A stretch of DNA of 64,000 bases from JACCXM01 sp046328335 (GTDB taxonomy: Bacteria; Chloroflexota; Chloroflexia; Thermomicrobiales; UBA6265), in NCBI GenBank assembly GCA_046328335.1, contig JAXLWU010000013.1:79007-143006 (forward strand), in the 5' to 3' direction. This document shows, in pieces, positions 1 to 7,378 of this stretch. The notes under the pieces are model-generated. The model worked only from the letters and a program-made list of their open reading frames with translations. It made no database searches and was not told the origin of the DNA. A program made the position numbers and the translations under genes. Position 1 is the first letter of the stretch. Each line of letters starts with the position of its first letter.

Positions 1-485
1 TCGGTGACCTCGCGCGGATTGCCGTCCGCATCGGCCCCAAGCGCGGCGAAATCCTCACAGCCGACGATCTCGAACAGAATCGACTGATATTCACCCGCCG
101 TCTTTGGATCGCACGTCCGCTCGACCGCATAGCGGAAATTCTCGGCTGTCAAGGGCGAACCGTCGGAGTACTTGAGGTCCGGTCGAATCTTGAACGTCAG
201 CTGCGTGCCATCGGCGTTGTATTCCCAGGACTCCGCCGCGGCGGGAACGGTCTCCTGCTTGTCGTTGAGACGGGTAAGGCCCTCGTAGGCCGTGGCGAGC
301 AGATCGATCTCGTTGACGAACGAACTCTTCTGGGGATCGACTACGTCGGGGTAGACCGGTTCGTGGATACGCAGGATCTTTCCGCCGTCCTGCGCCGCGG
401 TGCCGGCGGTGAGCGCCGGAACGATCAGCGCCAGTGCCACCACCAACGCGGCGAGCCTGGCCCAATAGCGGGATATCTTGTCCAT
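1..485 (-). CDS. Peptide-type ABC transporter substrate-binding protein, family 5 (partial, N-terminal end only)
   Basis: Only the first 161 codons are in the window; the gene continues past the left edge. It starts at ATG 485 with a charged N-terminus (MDKISRYWARLAAL) and a hydrophobic stretch ending near TAGTAAQDGG, which is a Sec signal peptide. The mature part matches the start of the family-5 (OppA/DppA) lobe: ILRIHEPVYPDVVDPQKSS, then AYEGLTRLN and FKIRPDLKYSDGSPLTAENF. It is a close paralogue of the complete binding protein at 735-2417, sharing the same landmarks (DPQKSSF, AYEGLTRL, YSDGSPLTAENFRYA, ERTCDP, AGEYQ). The ligand is probably a peptide or similar solute but cannot be read from sequence. 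No permease or ATPase gene lies in view. Confidence 0.9.
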   Translation of the reverse strand, partial: MDKISRYWARLAALVVALALIVPALTAGTAAQDGGKILRIHEPVYPDVVDPQKSSFVNEIDLLATAYEGLTRLNDKQETVPAAAESWEYNADGTQLTFKIRPDLKYSDGSPLTAENFRYAVERTCDPKTAGEYQSILFEIVGCEDFAALGADADGNPREVT

Positions 486-547
486 TGGCCCCTCCATTCC
501 CCAATCATGCCGGTCCCCGACGGCACCATCGCCTCGGGTACCGGGGT

Positions 548-576
548 ACGCTAATCGACCGCTCTCGGCGCGTCAA
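548..576 (-). promoter_or_regulatory. Promoter of the left-edge binding-protein gene
   Basis: On the minus strand TTGACG (576-571) is followed after 17 nt by TAGCGT (553-548), about 63 nt before the ATG at 485. The -10 is weak, but the same arrangement (GATTGAC, 17-18 nt, TAGCGTAC) precedes the paralogous gene at 2417. That conservation is the main support. Confidence 0.5.
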
Positions 577-734
577 TCCAGCAAGCGGTGGACCCCCTCC
601 TGAACCGCAAATGGCACGTCACATCGCGCGCCGGAACCGAATCCTCTGAACGACTCGCGGGCGTTGCCGTCAACCGGGTCCGATGCGAGCAACCAGGCGA
701 ATCGGGAGCGCTTCTTGCCTGCCACGAACCCTGC

Positions 735-2417
735 CTATCGGACGAGATCGATCGTCATCAGGGAGGAAGCACTGCCTGGCCATTCCACCTCGGTTGGGGT
801 CGGGGTAAATCCCGTGACCGCGGAACTGACCACGAAGATGCCCGATGGGTTGACGAGGAATGCGGCCGGGACATCATCGACCAGCATCTGTCCGGCCTGC
901 TCGTAGTAGGTGAGGCGCTCCGTCGGATCGACCGTCGTATCGCCCTGCTTCGTCAGTTTGTCGAACGCTTCGTTGCAGTAGCCGACGGTGTTGAGACTGG
1001 ACTTGCATGTCCACACGGCGCTCAGCCAGTTCTGGGGATCGGGGTAGTCCTGATACCAACTGCCGAAATAGAGCAATTGGGGGTGCGTTTTGGGATCCTT
1101 GCGCAGGGCGGTCAGGGAGGCCCCTTCCATTGGCTCGATCGTCAACTCGACGCCGAGGATGTCGCGAATCTGACCGGCGATCCATTCCGAAGCCTGCCCG
1201 CGCTCCTGGTAGTCGGCGTTGTAGTAGAGCTTGATTTCGGGTAATGCGTCCGGGCCGCCGTAGGACGATGCCGCGAGCGCTTGCCGCGCCGCTTCCGGAT
1301 TGAAGGCGTACTGGTCGGTTTCGATCGCGCCGGGGAGACCGGCCGGCATGAAGGAAAGCGTCGGCAGGCAATCGCCCGAGCGCAAGTCGGCGCAGAGCGC
1401 CTCGCGATCGATCGCGTAGGCAAACGCCTCGCGCACCTTCTTGTCGTTGAACGGTTCCTGCGTCAGGGCCATGGCCAGATACTGCGTCGCTGCCTGAGGG
1501 TAGGTCAGGAACAATGGGGCCAGGTCGGGATCACCCTGCACTTCGGGAATCTGATCGGCCTGCAACTGAACGATATCGAGATCGCCAGCGCGGAACGCTT
1601 CCAGCGCGACGGCCGAATCGTCGACATAGCGGTACTCGATGCCATCGAGCAGCGGCCGGCCCTGCCAGTAATTGTCGTTGGCGGCGAAGGTCCACTGCTG
1701 GTCCTGGGCGATCCCTGTCACCTTGAAGGGGCCGTTGCCGATGTGGTTCTCGGGTTTCTGCCACCAGTTGTCGGGGTCGGTAGCGACGATCTCCGCCTTG
1801 ACGGGGTAGAACGGCCAGAGCGAGGCGATGGTGTGAAAGTAGGGGGCAGGATTGGTCAGTTTGATCTGCAAGGTGCGCTGATCGACGGCGGAGGCGCCGA
1901 GCGCCGCCTTCGCCTTGTCGTATTCCTCGGTGGTGAATTCGCGCGGGTTGCCATCGGCGTCGGAGGCGAGTCCGGCGAAGTCGGCGCAGCCAACGACCTC
2001 GAACATGAGGTACTGGTATTCACCCGCGGTGTTCGGATCACACGTCCGCTCGATGGCGTAGCGGAAATTCTCCGCGGTCAACGGCGAGCCGTCGCTGTAG
2101 GTGAGATCGGGCCGCAGGTTGAAGGTGATTTCCGTGGCGTCGTCGTTGTATGACCACGATTCCGCGGCGGCGGGTACGGTCGCCTGCGCGGTGTCGAGTC
2201 TGGTCAGGCCCTCGTAGGCAAGTTGCAGAATGTCGATTTCGGCGGTGAACGAACTCTTCTGAGGATCGACGACATCGGGATACGACGTGTGGTGGACGCG
2301 AAGAACCTTTCCCCCATCTTGCGCGATAGCGTTGGTGGCAAATGCCGGAAGCACCAGTGCCATCAGCACGGCGAGCAAGCTGAGTCTGGACCACCGGGAA
2401 CGGTACACCCTGTTCAT
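735..2417 (-). CDS. Peptide-type ABC transporter substrate-binding protein, family 5
   Basis: A 560-residue secreted or tethered solute receptor of the OppA/DppA class (SBP_bac_5). The N-terminus (MNRVYRSRWSRLSLLAVL) is basic then hydrophobic, with likely cleavage after the NAIAQ region. The family core follows: VDPQKSSFTAEIDILQLAYE, LRPDLTYSDGSPLTAENFRY, GNGPFKVTGI and FRAGDLDIVQLQADQIPEV. Near the middle is VREAFAYAIDREALC, typical of this family. Length is normal. The start ATG is preceded by a strong ribosome site (AGGAGGAG, about 6 nt away). It sits tail-to-head behind the left-edge paralogue, a tandem duplication in which each copy has its own promoter. Substrate unknown; peptides are the default family assumption. 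Confidence 0.95.
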   Translation of the reverse strand: MNRVYRSRWSRLSLLAVLMALVLPAFATNAIAQDGGKVLRVHHTSYPDVVDPQKSSFTAEIDILQLAYEGLTRLDTAQATVPAAAESWSYNDDATEITFNLRPDLTYSDGSPLTAENFRYAIERTCDPNTAGEYQYLMFEVVGCADFAGLASDADGNPREFTTEEYDKAKAALGASAVDQRTLQIKLTNPAPYFHTIASLWPFYPVKAEIVATDPDNWWQKPENHIGNGPFKVTGIAQDQQWTFAANDNYWQGRPLLDGIEYRYVDDSAVALEAFRAGDLDIVQLQADQIPEVQGDPDLAPLFLTYPQAATQYLAMALTQEPFNDKKVREAFAYAIDREALCADLRSGDCLPTLSFMPAGLPGAIETDQYAFNPEAARQALAASSYGGPDALPEIKLYYNADYQERGQASEWIAGQIRDILGVELTIEPMEGASLTALRKDPKTHPQLLYFGSWYQDYPDPQNWLSAVWTCKSSLNTVGYCNEAFDKLTKQGDTTVDPTERLTYYEQAGQMLVDDVPAAFLVNPSGIFVVSSAVTGFTPTPTEVEWPGSASSLMTIDLVR

Positions 2418-2474
2418 CGGCTCCTCCTGATCGAGACACGTTCGTGCCCGACGATTGTCGCATCGCGCAGCTGT

Positions 2475-2504
2475 ACGCTACGGGACCTTGTGAGTGCGGT
2501 CAAT
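2475..2504 (-). promoter_or_regulatory. Promoter of the binding-protein gene ending at 735
   Basis: On the minus strand TTGACC (2504-2499) and TAGCGT (2480-2475) are separated by 18 nt, about 58 nt before the ATG at 2417. Only the -35 is near consensus. The element is repeated almost identically ahead of the paralogue at 485. Confidence 0.5.
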
Positions 2505-2551
2505 CCGTAGTTTCTACTGGTTTTTCGCAGACCGACGCTCGTCTCGCGACC

Positions 2552-3754
2552 TTATCGGGGAACGAGTTCTGCCACCAGCCCAATTAGCCCACCGGCGATG
2601 ATGAGCCACGCGGAATTGATGCGAAATCGAATCAGCAGCAAGGCGGCGAGGAGCGCAATCGCGATGGTGAAGGGACTGATCAGTGCCGCTTTGCCAAGCG
2701 AGACCGTGACGGCGGCCATCAACCCGATGGCGGCGGCACTGACGCCGTCGAGGAAACCCGCGCTCCAGACCGCGGCGCGAAGTTTGGGAACCAGGGGATG
2801 GGTCACGGCGACCAGCAGAAAGGCGGGGAGGAATATCCCGATGGTGGCGAGCGCCGCGCCCGACCAGCCGCCGACGAGAAAGCCGACGAACGTGGCCGTC
2901 GTGAAGACCGGTCCTGGCGTGAACTGCCCGACGGCGACGGCGTCGAGCAGCTGCTGGGAGGTCAGCCATCCCAGGCCGTGGACGAAATCCTGCTCGAGGA
3001 AGGAGATCAGGACGTAGCCGGAGCCATAGAGCGTCGCGCCGATCTTGAGAAACTCGAGAAAGAGCCGAAATGGGGAGTAGGGGACCGTGGCCGCGGCGAA
3101 GAGCAGCGTCAGTTCGGGCGTGACCAGCGCGATACCGGGCAGAATCGGGGGCACGAGCGAGAAGATCTGACCCGTGCGGGCCGAGACGAGACGGGCCATC
3201 ATGACCACGACGCCGAGACCGAGCAGAATGACCAACTCGTTGATGCCGGCCATCGCCAGTGCAAAGGCCAGTCCGGCCACGGCGAGCAGCGCGGGTCTTG
3301 AGGCCATGGCGATACCAAGTCCCCAGATGGCCTGAAGGATGACCGCGATGACCACTGGTTTCACGCCGACGAGCAGCGCTTCGAGTTGCGGGGTAGCGCC
3401 GTACCGCTGATAGATCCAAGCGAAAGCGAGGGTGATCAGCGCCGCGGGCAGAATGAACAGGAACCCGGCGACCGCCAATCCGGCGCGGCCGGCGCGGTGG
3501 TAGCCCGAGTGGATGACCATCTCGGTCGAGTTTGGACCCGGGATGAGGTTGGTCGCCGCGAGCAGGTCGAGAAAATAGGTGTCGCTCATCCAGCCGCGGC
3601 GGGCGACCACCTCTTCGCGCAGCATGGCGATGTGGGCCGCAGGCCCGCCGAAGGCGGTCAACCCGAGTTTGAGACTGACCGCCGCGACTTCGGCGAGGGC
3701 TTCACGCTGGCCGGCGGTCACGCTCGTGTCGGTTCCAGGGTCTTCAGCCGGCAT
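2552..3754 (-). CDS. chrA: ChrA-family chromate transporter
   Basis: A 400-residue integral membrane protein of the CHR superfamily (two-domain, long-chain type). These export chromate or a related oxyanion across the cytoplasmic membrane. Both half-repeats show the family signatures: FGGPAAHIAMLREEVV and ATNLIPGPNSTEM in the first, LYGSGYVLISFLEQ and GQFTPGPVFTTATFVGFLVG in the second. Hydrophobic segments fill nearly the whole chain, and about a dozen membrane spans are expected. Length is typical. It is a single gene on the minus strand, downstream of the divergent L,D-transpeptidase region, with no obvious ChrB regulator nearby. Family assignment is secure; the physiological substrate is inferred. 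Confidence 0.95.
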   Translation of the reverse strand: MPAEDPGTDTSVTAGQREALAEVAAVSLKLGLTAFGGPAAHIAMLREEVVARRGWMSDTYFLDLLAATNLIPGPNSTEMVIHSGYHRAGRAGLAVAGFLFILPAALITLAFAWIYQRYGATPQLEALLVGVKPVVIAVILQAIWGLGIAMASRPALLAVAGLAFALAMAGINELVILLGLGVVVMMARLVSARTGQIFSLVPPILPGIALVTPELTLLFAAATVPYSPFRLFLEFLKIGATLYGSGYVLISFLEQDFVHGLGWLTSQQLLDAVAVGQFTPGPVFTTATFVGFLVGGWSGAALATIGIFLPAFLLVAVTHPLVPKLRAAVWSAGFLDGVSAAAIGLMAAVTVSLGKAALISPFTIAIALLAALLLIRFRINSAWLIIAGGLIGLVAELVPR

Positions 3755-4025
3755 TGGACTTGGCGTCGGACTGTTGGCTCAAGCCGGCGTGGCCTGCCGC
3801 TGACTGTCCATCGCGTGTAATTGGAAAACCGAGAGTCAACCTCGCGGCGGAGAAACGCCCGTAGCGTGGTTCCGCTGCGCGGCGGTTGAGAAGATTCGTG
3901 ATCCTGGTATTCACCGTGGTAGGCAATCGCGATGATGGTTTCGACGCGTGGCTCTCATGGCGTCTCTGAACAGGAAGATCTCCCTTCGGCGCTCGCCAGC
4001 CGCTGATCACCTGCCCGGCGTGCGC

Positions 4026-5222
4026 CTATGGAATCACCGTCACCGGCGTGCCGATCGGCGCCCATTGGTACATCCAGGCGGCCACATCGAGCGGGAGGTT
4101 GACGCAGCCGTGGCTCATCGGGGTGCCGAAGTTGTTGTGCCAATAGGTGCCATGGAGCGCATTCCCGAGGTTGTCGAAGTACATGACGTTGGGAACATCC
4201 TCGACCCGGTACTGCTGACCGCTGATGGTCCCTTCCATGGTCTGCACGTCGACCTTGGAGATAATCGAGTGGAACCCGAGGGGGGTGACGGTTTCCGGCA
4301 CATCTCCGACACCGGTACTGACATAGGAGGAGTTCACCAACTGCCCGTCTTCGTAGGCCCACATGGCCTCGGCGGAAATCGAAACGACGATCTCCTTGTA
4401 CCCGCCCTGCTGGGGACCGGGGCCGAATGTGCCCGGACTCCAACTGTTGACGGTTTCCTCGACGACTGGCTCGGGAGCGATGAAGAGCGCCTCGTCGTAG
4501 GTCGGTACGTCTTCCGGTTGTTCGATCGGATCGGTGTCGAGTCTGGCTTTGTGAGCGGTGATCTTGCCAAGGGGAAGGGGAGCAACAGACCCATCGTCCG
4601 ATTGGCGGAGAATGCCATTCTCGAAATACTGGACACGGGTGCCGTCCGGAGCGATGAACGATTCTGTGAGGGGATCTCCGAGCCAGAGCGCAACTCCATC
4701 CTGTTGCCAATACGCGAAGAACGGGCCGCGAACGGTATGCCCCGATGAAACGACGGTCGCGCACGTATCGCTGGACCCCGGCAGGCACACCTCCCGCTCG
4801 AGGGCACGCTGGAGCGCCCCGGAGCCGCCGTGGGCCGTGGCCGTTTCCAGGGCCTGGCGACCAAGATCGAGCGCCTGGACCTGGAGGTCGGCTGATTCCT
4901 TCGGCAGGTAGATCAACGCCAGATTCTCGTAGAACTGGACGACATCGACATCGTGGGGTGCATTGAAGCCGGATCGGGGCTCGAGCTCCTCGGTGATCGG
5001 GTCGCCAAGCAAGCCCGATTCACTACGCCAGACATCGAGAAAGAGACCATCTGCCGTATGGCCCGTGCTGGAAATGAAGACCGTCCCCGGTGGCGCCCAA
5101 TCCTGCGCCCGACTCGGTTGCAGGACAATCTGACTGACCGTCGCGGCCAGGATCGCCGCCAACGCAACAATGCGGACCCAGGCCGATCCCAGCCCAGCCA
5201 GCCGCGGCACCCCGTTCTTCAT
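4026..5222 (-). CDS. Secreted L,D-transpeptidase (YkuD domain)
   Basis: A 398-residue exported protein ending in a YkuD/L,D-transpeptidase catalytic domain, which makes 3-3 peptidoglycan cross-links or attaches proteins to the wall. The signature HGTYWHNNFGTPMSHGCVNL lies near the end, with catalytic Cys about residue 373 and the paired His in SHGC. The preceding sequence (EIVVSISAEAMWAYEDGQLV, then PLGFHSIISKVDVQTM) is the usual start of this domain. The N-terminal two thirds contain paired repeats ending GDPITEEL and GDPLTESF, resembling LGFP-like or wall-binding repeats. I chose ATG 5222 because it opens directly into a signal peptide (MKNGVPRLAGLGSAWVRIVA, then a hydrophobic core). An upstream in-frame extension to 5342 would place 40 non-signal residues in front and overlap recJ. 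Divergent from recJ. Confidence 0.9.
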   Translation of the reverse strand: MKNGVPRLAGLGSAWVRIVALAAILAATVSQIVLQPSRAQDWAPPGTVFISSTGHTADGLFLDVWRSESGLLGDPITEELEPRSGFNAPHDVDVVQFYENLALIYLPKESADLQVQALDLGRQALETATAHGGSGALQRALEREVCLPGSSDTCATVVSSGHTVRGPFFAYWQQDGVALWLGDPLTESFIAPDGTRVQYFENGILRQSDDGSVAPLPLGKITAHKARLDTDPIEQPEDVPTYDEALFIAPEPVVEETVNSWSPGTFGPGPQQGGYKEIVVSISAEAMWAYEDGQLVNSSYVSTGVGDVPETVTPLGFHSIISKVDVQTMEGTISGQQYRVEDVPNVMYFDNLGNALHGTYWHNNFGTPMSHGCVNLPLDVAAWMYQWAPIGTPVTVIP

Positions 5223-5292
5223 CGCAGGCCCCCAACCATCCCGCGGAACGCCAGAGCGACGCACGCTCGCGGTCGAACCACTTCCCGGCACC

Positions 5293-5300
5293 AGTATACT
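5293..5300. promoter_or_regulatory. Palindromic -10-like box AGTATACT between divergent genes
   Basis: AGTATACT reads the same on both strands, so it offers TATACT at 5295-5300 for recJ (ATG 5314) and at 5298-5293 for the L,D-transpeptidase (ATG 5222). No convincing -35 is visible on either side. If used for recJ, transcription would begin about 7 nt before the ATG, and no Shine-Dalgarno precedes that ATG, so the message could be nearly leaderless. Confidence 0.35.
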
Positions 5301-5313
5301 GGTCGACCTGACC

Positions 5314-7080
5314 ATGAACGTACACATCTCGACAGCAACCACGAACTCGGCATTGGGAAGATTCTCGGGGCGGCTTTGGCTCGAACCAGACCCACTCCCG
5401 CCTGATGGGCCGCTGTTTCATGGCGATCCTCTGCTGCATGCCATCCTGGCGCGGCGACTGCGTGATCCCGCCGAAGCGGCGGAGTTTCTGGACGATCGGC
5501 CCAGCGCCACACCCGACCCGACGCTGCTGCCCGGCTTGCCGGAAGCGGTCGCCCGAGTCGCTCATGCACTGAGACGGGGCGAAGCGATCGGTATTTTTGG
5601 CGACTACGACACCGACGGCGTGACATCCGCCGCGGTCCTGACCCTGGCGCTGCGAGCGGCGTCCGGTGGAACCCAGCCGCTGGCGGTGCGGTTGCCGAGG
5701 CGGTCCGAGGGCTACGGTCTGAGTTGCAAGGGCGTCGACGATCTTGCCGCCGCCGGGGCGCAACTCCTGATCGCCGTCGACTGCGGCAGCCGCGATCACG
5801 AGGCCGTCGCTCACGCACGCGAACGCGGACTCGATGTGATCATTCTCGATCATCACCGCCTCATCGAGGAACCCCCTCAGTCGGCCATCATCGCCTCGGC
5901 CCTACTCCAGGCCGAGGGTCCGTACCATGGGGTCTCGGCCGCGGGGATCGCCTACCTGTTCGCGATCGCCCTGGCGCGAGAAGGGTTCAACACCGGCGAC
6001 GGTATCGGCGAGCCGCCAAGGTCACTGCTCGATTTGGCGATGATCGGGCTGGTGGGCGATGTCTGCCCGCTGGTTGGCGTCACCCGGCGCATGGTGCGGG
6101 ACGGGCTCAGCACGATCAGGCAGAGCGCGCGGCCCGGGTTGACCGCCTTGTGCGCAAGCGCTGGAATCGAGCGCGGGTCGCTCACCAGTTCCGATGTGGC
6201 GTTCATGATCTCGCCCCGGCTGAATGCGCCGGGTCGGCTCGATGACCCCTGGCCCGCCTTTGAATTGCTAGTCTCGGGCAGCAGGCACGAGGCGGAGGAA
6301 CTCGCCAGGGTCACGGAAACGAGCAACCGGAAGCGCAAGGACCTGCTCGACCGGATCATCATGAAGATCGAGACGCAGCTGGCCGCGGATCAGCGCCTCC
6401 TCGATCGACGGGTGCTTGTCTTCGCGGATGAAGGATGGGAGGCCGGAATCGTCGGTCTGGCCGCGAGCAAACTGAGCGACCGGTTCGATCGGCCGGTGGT
6501 GGTGCTGGCGTTGGCCGATGGCGAAGCGCGCGGTTCGGCACGGTCGATCGCCGGTTTCGACATTACCGCCGCCCTGACCGACCTGACGCCGTTGCTCACT
6601 CGCCACGGCGGACACGAGCGAGCAGCCGGGCTGTCGCTTCCAGGAGCAAACATTGGTGATCTCGACGACGCATTGCAGGAGGCGATTGCCGGTAGCGATG
6701 CGCGGCTGCCCGGTCCGGGAACGGTGCGAATCGATGCGGAGTTGCCGGAAGACCGCATGACCGTGCGAGATGCGAGAACACTGCAACTGCTGGAACCGGT
6801 CGGTGAGGGCAACCCCCAGCCGACGCTCAAACTGTCACGTCTCCCGTTGCGCTCGTACACCACGATGGGCCGCGAGCGACAACACCTCAAGATTCAGCTC
6901 GGTCGCGGGTTCAGCCAGGTCGACGCCGTCCTCTGGAACGGGGCCAGCCGGTCGCGGGAACTCTTCGATACCCGCTACGTCGATATCGCCGGGTCGCTCG
7001 AGATCAATACCTGGAATGGCAACGAGCGAGCGCAGGTCAGGATCAGCGATTTTCGCCCTGCCGAGGGTCAGGTCGGCTGA
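5314..7080 (+). CDS. recJ: Single-stranded-DNA-specific exonuclease RecJ
   Basis: A 588-residue DHH-superfamily nuclease that degrades single-stranded DNA 5' to 3' in recombination and mismatch or base-excision repair. Visible motifs in order: IGIFGDYDTDGVTSAA (motif I with the DYDTDG metal site), VDCGSRDHEAV, IILDHHR (DHH motif III), VGDVCPL, and SPRLNAPGRLDDPWPA. The DHHA1 half carries GSARSIAGFDI and TRHGGHERAAGLS (GGH motif). The C-terminal part (EPVGEGNPQPTL onward) is the RecJ OB domain. Length matches bacterial RecJ. The ATG at 5314 is preferred over an upstream in-frame start at 5170, because that extension is low-complexity and overlaps the divergent gene. Confidence 0.95.
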   Translation: MNVHISTATTNSALGRFSGRLWLEPDPLPPDGPLFHGDPLLHAILARRLRDPAEAAEFLDDRPSATPDPTLLPGLPEAVARVAHALRRGEAIGIFGDYDTDGVTSAAVLTLALRAASGGTQPLAVRLPRRSEGYGLSCKGVDDLAAAGAQLLIAVDCGSRDHEAVAHARERGLDVIILDHHRLIEEPPQSAIIASALLQAEGPYHGVSAAGIAYLFAIALAREGFNTGDGIGEPPRSLLDLAMIGLVGDVCPLVGVTRRMVRDGLSTIRQSARPGLTALCASAGIERGSLTSSDVAFMISPRLNAPGRLDDPWPAFELLVSGSRHEAEELARVTETSNRKRKDLLDRIIMKIETQLAADQRLLDRRVLVFADEGWEAGIVGLAASKLSDRFDRPVVVLALADGEARGSARSIAGFDITAALTDLTPLLTRHGGHERAAGLSLPGANIGDLDDALQEAIAGSDARLPGPGTVRIDAELPEDRMTVRDARTLQLLEPVGEGNPQPTLKLSRLPLRSYTTMGRERQHLKIQLGRGFSQVDAVLWNGASRSRELFDTRYVDIAGSLEINTWNGNERAQVRISDFRPAEGQVG

Positions 7081-7098
7081 CGCATCGTTTACAGCGCC

Positions 7099-7195
7099 GT
7101 GCAGAAATGGTGTCGTTCCGAGCCGCCGCGAGGAATCTCGTCGTCCGGGACGATCACGGCCACGGCCGCGGTCCCTCCTGCGGTCGGGACGACAC
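7099..7195. repeat. Dispersed palindromic repeat, family A copy 1
   Basis: An intergenic imperfect palindrome between recJ and lon (the rest of the 298-nt gap shows nothing recognisable). The left arm starts GTGTCGTTCCGAGCCGCCGC at 7110 and runs to the CTCGTCGT centre. The right arm ends GGTCGGGACGACAC at 7195. The leading GTGCAGAAATG (7099-7109) is shared with the copy at 63661. Other copies are at 39465 and 43890. It resembles a REP or MITE-like element; no transposase is nearby. Confidence 0.8.
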
Positions 7196-7378
7196 CATGC
7201 TCCCGACCAGGATGACGGACCCTCGGCACGGCGCTGTAGGCCGCGTCCTACCGAGTGACGCCATTTCCGCCCGCAGTATGGCAACAATTGACTGGTCCTC
7301 CGGACCTGCGGAGTCCCAGTGCTACTACCCCCGACAATCATCAGTCTCGTCTCGGGGGGGCGCCCCTCGATGAAACTG

